Source: Azospirillum sp. OGB3 (GTDB lineage: Bacteria; Pseudomonadota; Alphaproteobacteria; Azospirillales; Azospirillaceae). From it: DNA of 64,000 nucleotides. The stretch is from the NCBI RefSeq assembly GCF_014192915.1, contig NZ_JACHYN010000020.1, positions 1 to 64,000 on the forward strand. The letters run 5' to 3'. Below, piece after piece: positions 62,657-64,000 of the stretch. The notes beneath the pieces were generated by a model. That model was not told the DNA's origin. It worked only from the letters and a program-made list of their open reading frames with translations, and ran no database searches. Both the position numbers and the translations under genes were made by a program. Numbering within the stretch: the stretch's first letter is position 1; the number at the start of each line of letters is the position of its first letter.

Positions 62657-63235
62657 TCACCGATGCCGCTGGTTGAGCGCCGCGCGGATGTCGTTCTGCC
62701 AGACCATGCTGACCAGGGCGATCTGGGTGAGCAGGGCGATCTCGCCGTGCCCGATGGCGGCCAGCAGTTCCTCCCGCGTCATGAACAGGATTTCCGTCTC
62801 CTCAAGGTCGTCGGACAACGGATCGGCCACCCGGCGGCAGCCAGTGGCGTGGAACATGTGGGACACCGCGCCGCCCTGGTTGGCGTTGACCGTGTAGCCG
62901 CCGAGCGCCGTCCAATGGTCCGAGACGAAGCCGGTTTCCTCGAGAAGTTCCCGCCGGGCCGCCGCCAGCGGGTCCTCGCCCGGCGACAGATGACCGCCTG
63001 GAAAGGACAGGTTCACGCGCCGCGGCCCGTGCCGGTACTGGCGGTAGACGATGGCGCACCCATCCGCCGTCTCGGCGAAGACGCAGGCAAAGGACGGCAT
63101 GTCGAACTGGTAATAGTCCCGGATGACCCGGCCATCGGGCAGTTCCACCGTCTCGACATGAACTTTCAGGAACGGATCGGCGTCGAGCAGTTGGCGGCTT
63201 TCAAGCACGGTCCACGGGCGCAGGGGGCGCGTCAT
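62657..63235 (-). CDS. NUDIX hydrolase (ADP-ribose pyrophosphatase-like)
   Basis: 192 aa. It hydrolyses a nucleoside diphosphate linked to another group. The Nudix box (GX5EX7REUXEEXGU) begins at GGHLSPGEDPLAAARREL near residue 80. The N-terminal beta region RDYYQFDMPSFACVFAETAD and the position of the box match the ADP-sugar pyrophosphatase subgroup, so ADP-ribose or a sugar nucleotide is the likely substrate. GAGGAG lies upstream of the ATG. It is monocistronic; the small RNA candidates lie downstream on the same strand. Confidence 0.9.
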   Translation of the reverse strand: MTRPLRPWTVLESRQLLDADPFLKVHVETVELPDGRVIRDYYQFDMPSFACVFAETADGCAIVYRQYRHGPRRVNLSFPGGHLSPGEDPLAAARRELLEETGFVSDHWTALGGYTVNANQGGAVSHMFHATGCRRVADPLSDDLEETEILFMTREELLAAIGHGEIALLTQIALVSMVWQNDIRAALNQRHR

Positions 63236-63614
63236 TCCTGGGTCTCCTCATCGCCGCGTCCTCGTTCGCGGTGCGCCCTGGGTAACGGCTGGTCGCCGCC
63301 GAGGCAAGACACATGAAAAGGGGACGCCCGGCCTCGGTGGTCCAGCGTGCATTCGAAAACACTCATCAACCGTTAAGGGGCTTATTGATCAATAAAACAA
63401 TCCATTTCTGGCGGTCATGGCGGATCATGCGTCATTTTGATAAGCGTGATCGTGGCTATTGCTCTTCATGGTAATCGGGATAGGATGAACCGACAACAAT
63501 CAATAAGAGTTTATCGGTTAATTTTACCTTTATGCTTGCAAAAACAGCCGGCCGCCGACCGCAGCCGGAATCCACCCTTCCGAAAGCCGCCCCTCTGAAA
63601 GCTGTGGAAGTCCC
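63236..63614. other. Divergent intergenic region before tctB
   Basis: It is AT rich around 63350-63530 and probably contains the promoters of the NUDIX and TctB genes. A leftward frame (63456-63947) is antisense to tctB and rejected. No RNA gene or clear operator is seen. Confidence 0.4.
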
Positions 63615-64000
63615 ATGCCGAGCCTGCCCTTTCCAAATCTCCGCCCATCCTCTTCCTTGGCCGCTCCCCCGCGCGGCCCGTCCCCAGCGCCGTTCGGCAC
63701 CACCCCGGACACATCCCGCAACGCGGCGGTCGGCGATCGGACGCCGCTCCGGATTCCGGGGCAGGCCCCGCAGGATCTGGCCGCGGGCCTGCTGATCGCG
63801 TCCTTCGGCCTGATCGCCTTGTGGATGGGGCGCGAATGGCCGACCGGAACGCTTGCCTACGTGCAGTCCGGCTTCTTCCCGCGGATGATCGGGGGGCTGA
63901 TGGTGCTGGCCGGTGCCGTGGTGACCGGCCGGAGCCTGCTGACCCACGGCGCGTCCCTTCCGGCCTGGGGCTGGCGCCCTCTGCTTGGGGTGACGGCGGC
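63615..64000 (+). CDS. tctB: Tripartite tricarboxylate transporter TctB-type subunit, partial
   Basis: The first 128 codons are visible; the gene continues past the window. After a 50-residue Pro/Ser-rich start come hydrophobic helices and the TctB pattern: DLAAGLLIASFGLIALWMGR, PTGTLAYVQSGFFPRMIGGL and LMVLAGAVVTGRSLL. It is the small four-helix membrane subunit of a TTT carboxylate uptake system, normally followed by tctA. GGAAG lies before the ATG at 63615. A downstream start in the first helix region is possible because the N-terminus is unusually long. Confidence 0.85.
   Translation, partial: MPSLPFPNLRPSSSLAAPPRGPSPAPFGTTPDTSRNAAVGDRTPLRIPGQAPQDLAAGLLIASFGLIALWMGREWPTGTLAYVQSGFFPRMIGGLMVLAGAVVTGRSLLTHGASLPAWGWRPLLGVTA

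Overview
The window is high-GC DNA with dense, often overlapping genes. It looks like a chromosome or chromid segment from an Azospirillum-type alphaproteobacterium. That assignment is an inference from gene content: molybdenum storage genes typical of diazotrophs, GDP-fucose and heptose glycan genes, several RTX proteins, a TctB-type transporter, and alphaproteobacterial-style small RNAs. I saw no rRNA, tRNA, CRISPR array or intact transposon.

Layout. 1-6.6 kb: a hexapeptide acetyltransferase, a sulfotransferase-like protein, a phage-tail-like autoprocessing surface protein with a small partner, and a two-part family 2 glycosyltransferase. 6.9-10.9 kb: an operon of gmd, an ABC-2 polysaccharide exporter (permease and ATPase) and fcl, which makes GDP-fucose and exports a glycan. 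11.2-16.5 kb: a type I secretion ABC protein, its HlyD adaptor and a Sel1-repeat protein. 16.5-37.1 kb: a GNAT enzyme, glycosyltransferases, two methyltransferases, gmhA, galE, a TviB-type UDP-sugar dehydrogenase and two RTX proteins (a serralysin-like metalloprotease and a small RTX protein). A 1381-codon reading frame at 25.8-29.9 kb may be two genes that have become fused.

37.3-54.1 kb is the most unusual stretch. It holds two B12-binding radical SAM proteins, a split transketolase, an NAD-dependent SDR, the heptose kinase gene hddA and guanylyltransferase gene hddC, a TylF-type methyltransferase, and a PLP enzyme whose catalytic lysine is replaced by histidine exactly as in ColD. With gmd and gmhA elsewhere in the window, this points to an unusual GDP-linked deoxy, heptose or carbon-branched sugar. 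54.3-57.6 kb encodes a large beta-helix RTX protein whose C-terminus matches that of the metalloprotease, so both are likely clients of the type I exporter.

57.7-59.6 kb: mosB-mosA (molybdenum storage protein) behind an inverted repeat that fits a ModE-type Mo-box. 60.2-64 kb: a glycosyltransferase and VTT membrane protein pair, two tandem small-RNA candidates carrying TTTCCTCCCT, a NUDIX hydrolase, and the start of a TctB gene cut by the window edge.

Two themes recur. One is a beta-sandwich-like GWAW module attached to several unrelated enzymes. The other is a set of strong hairpins at gene boundaries, one of which sequesters the ribosome-binding site of the RTX metalloprotease.
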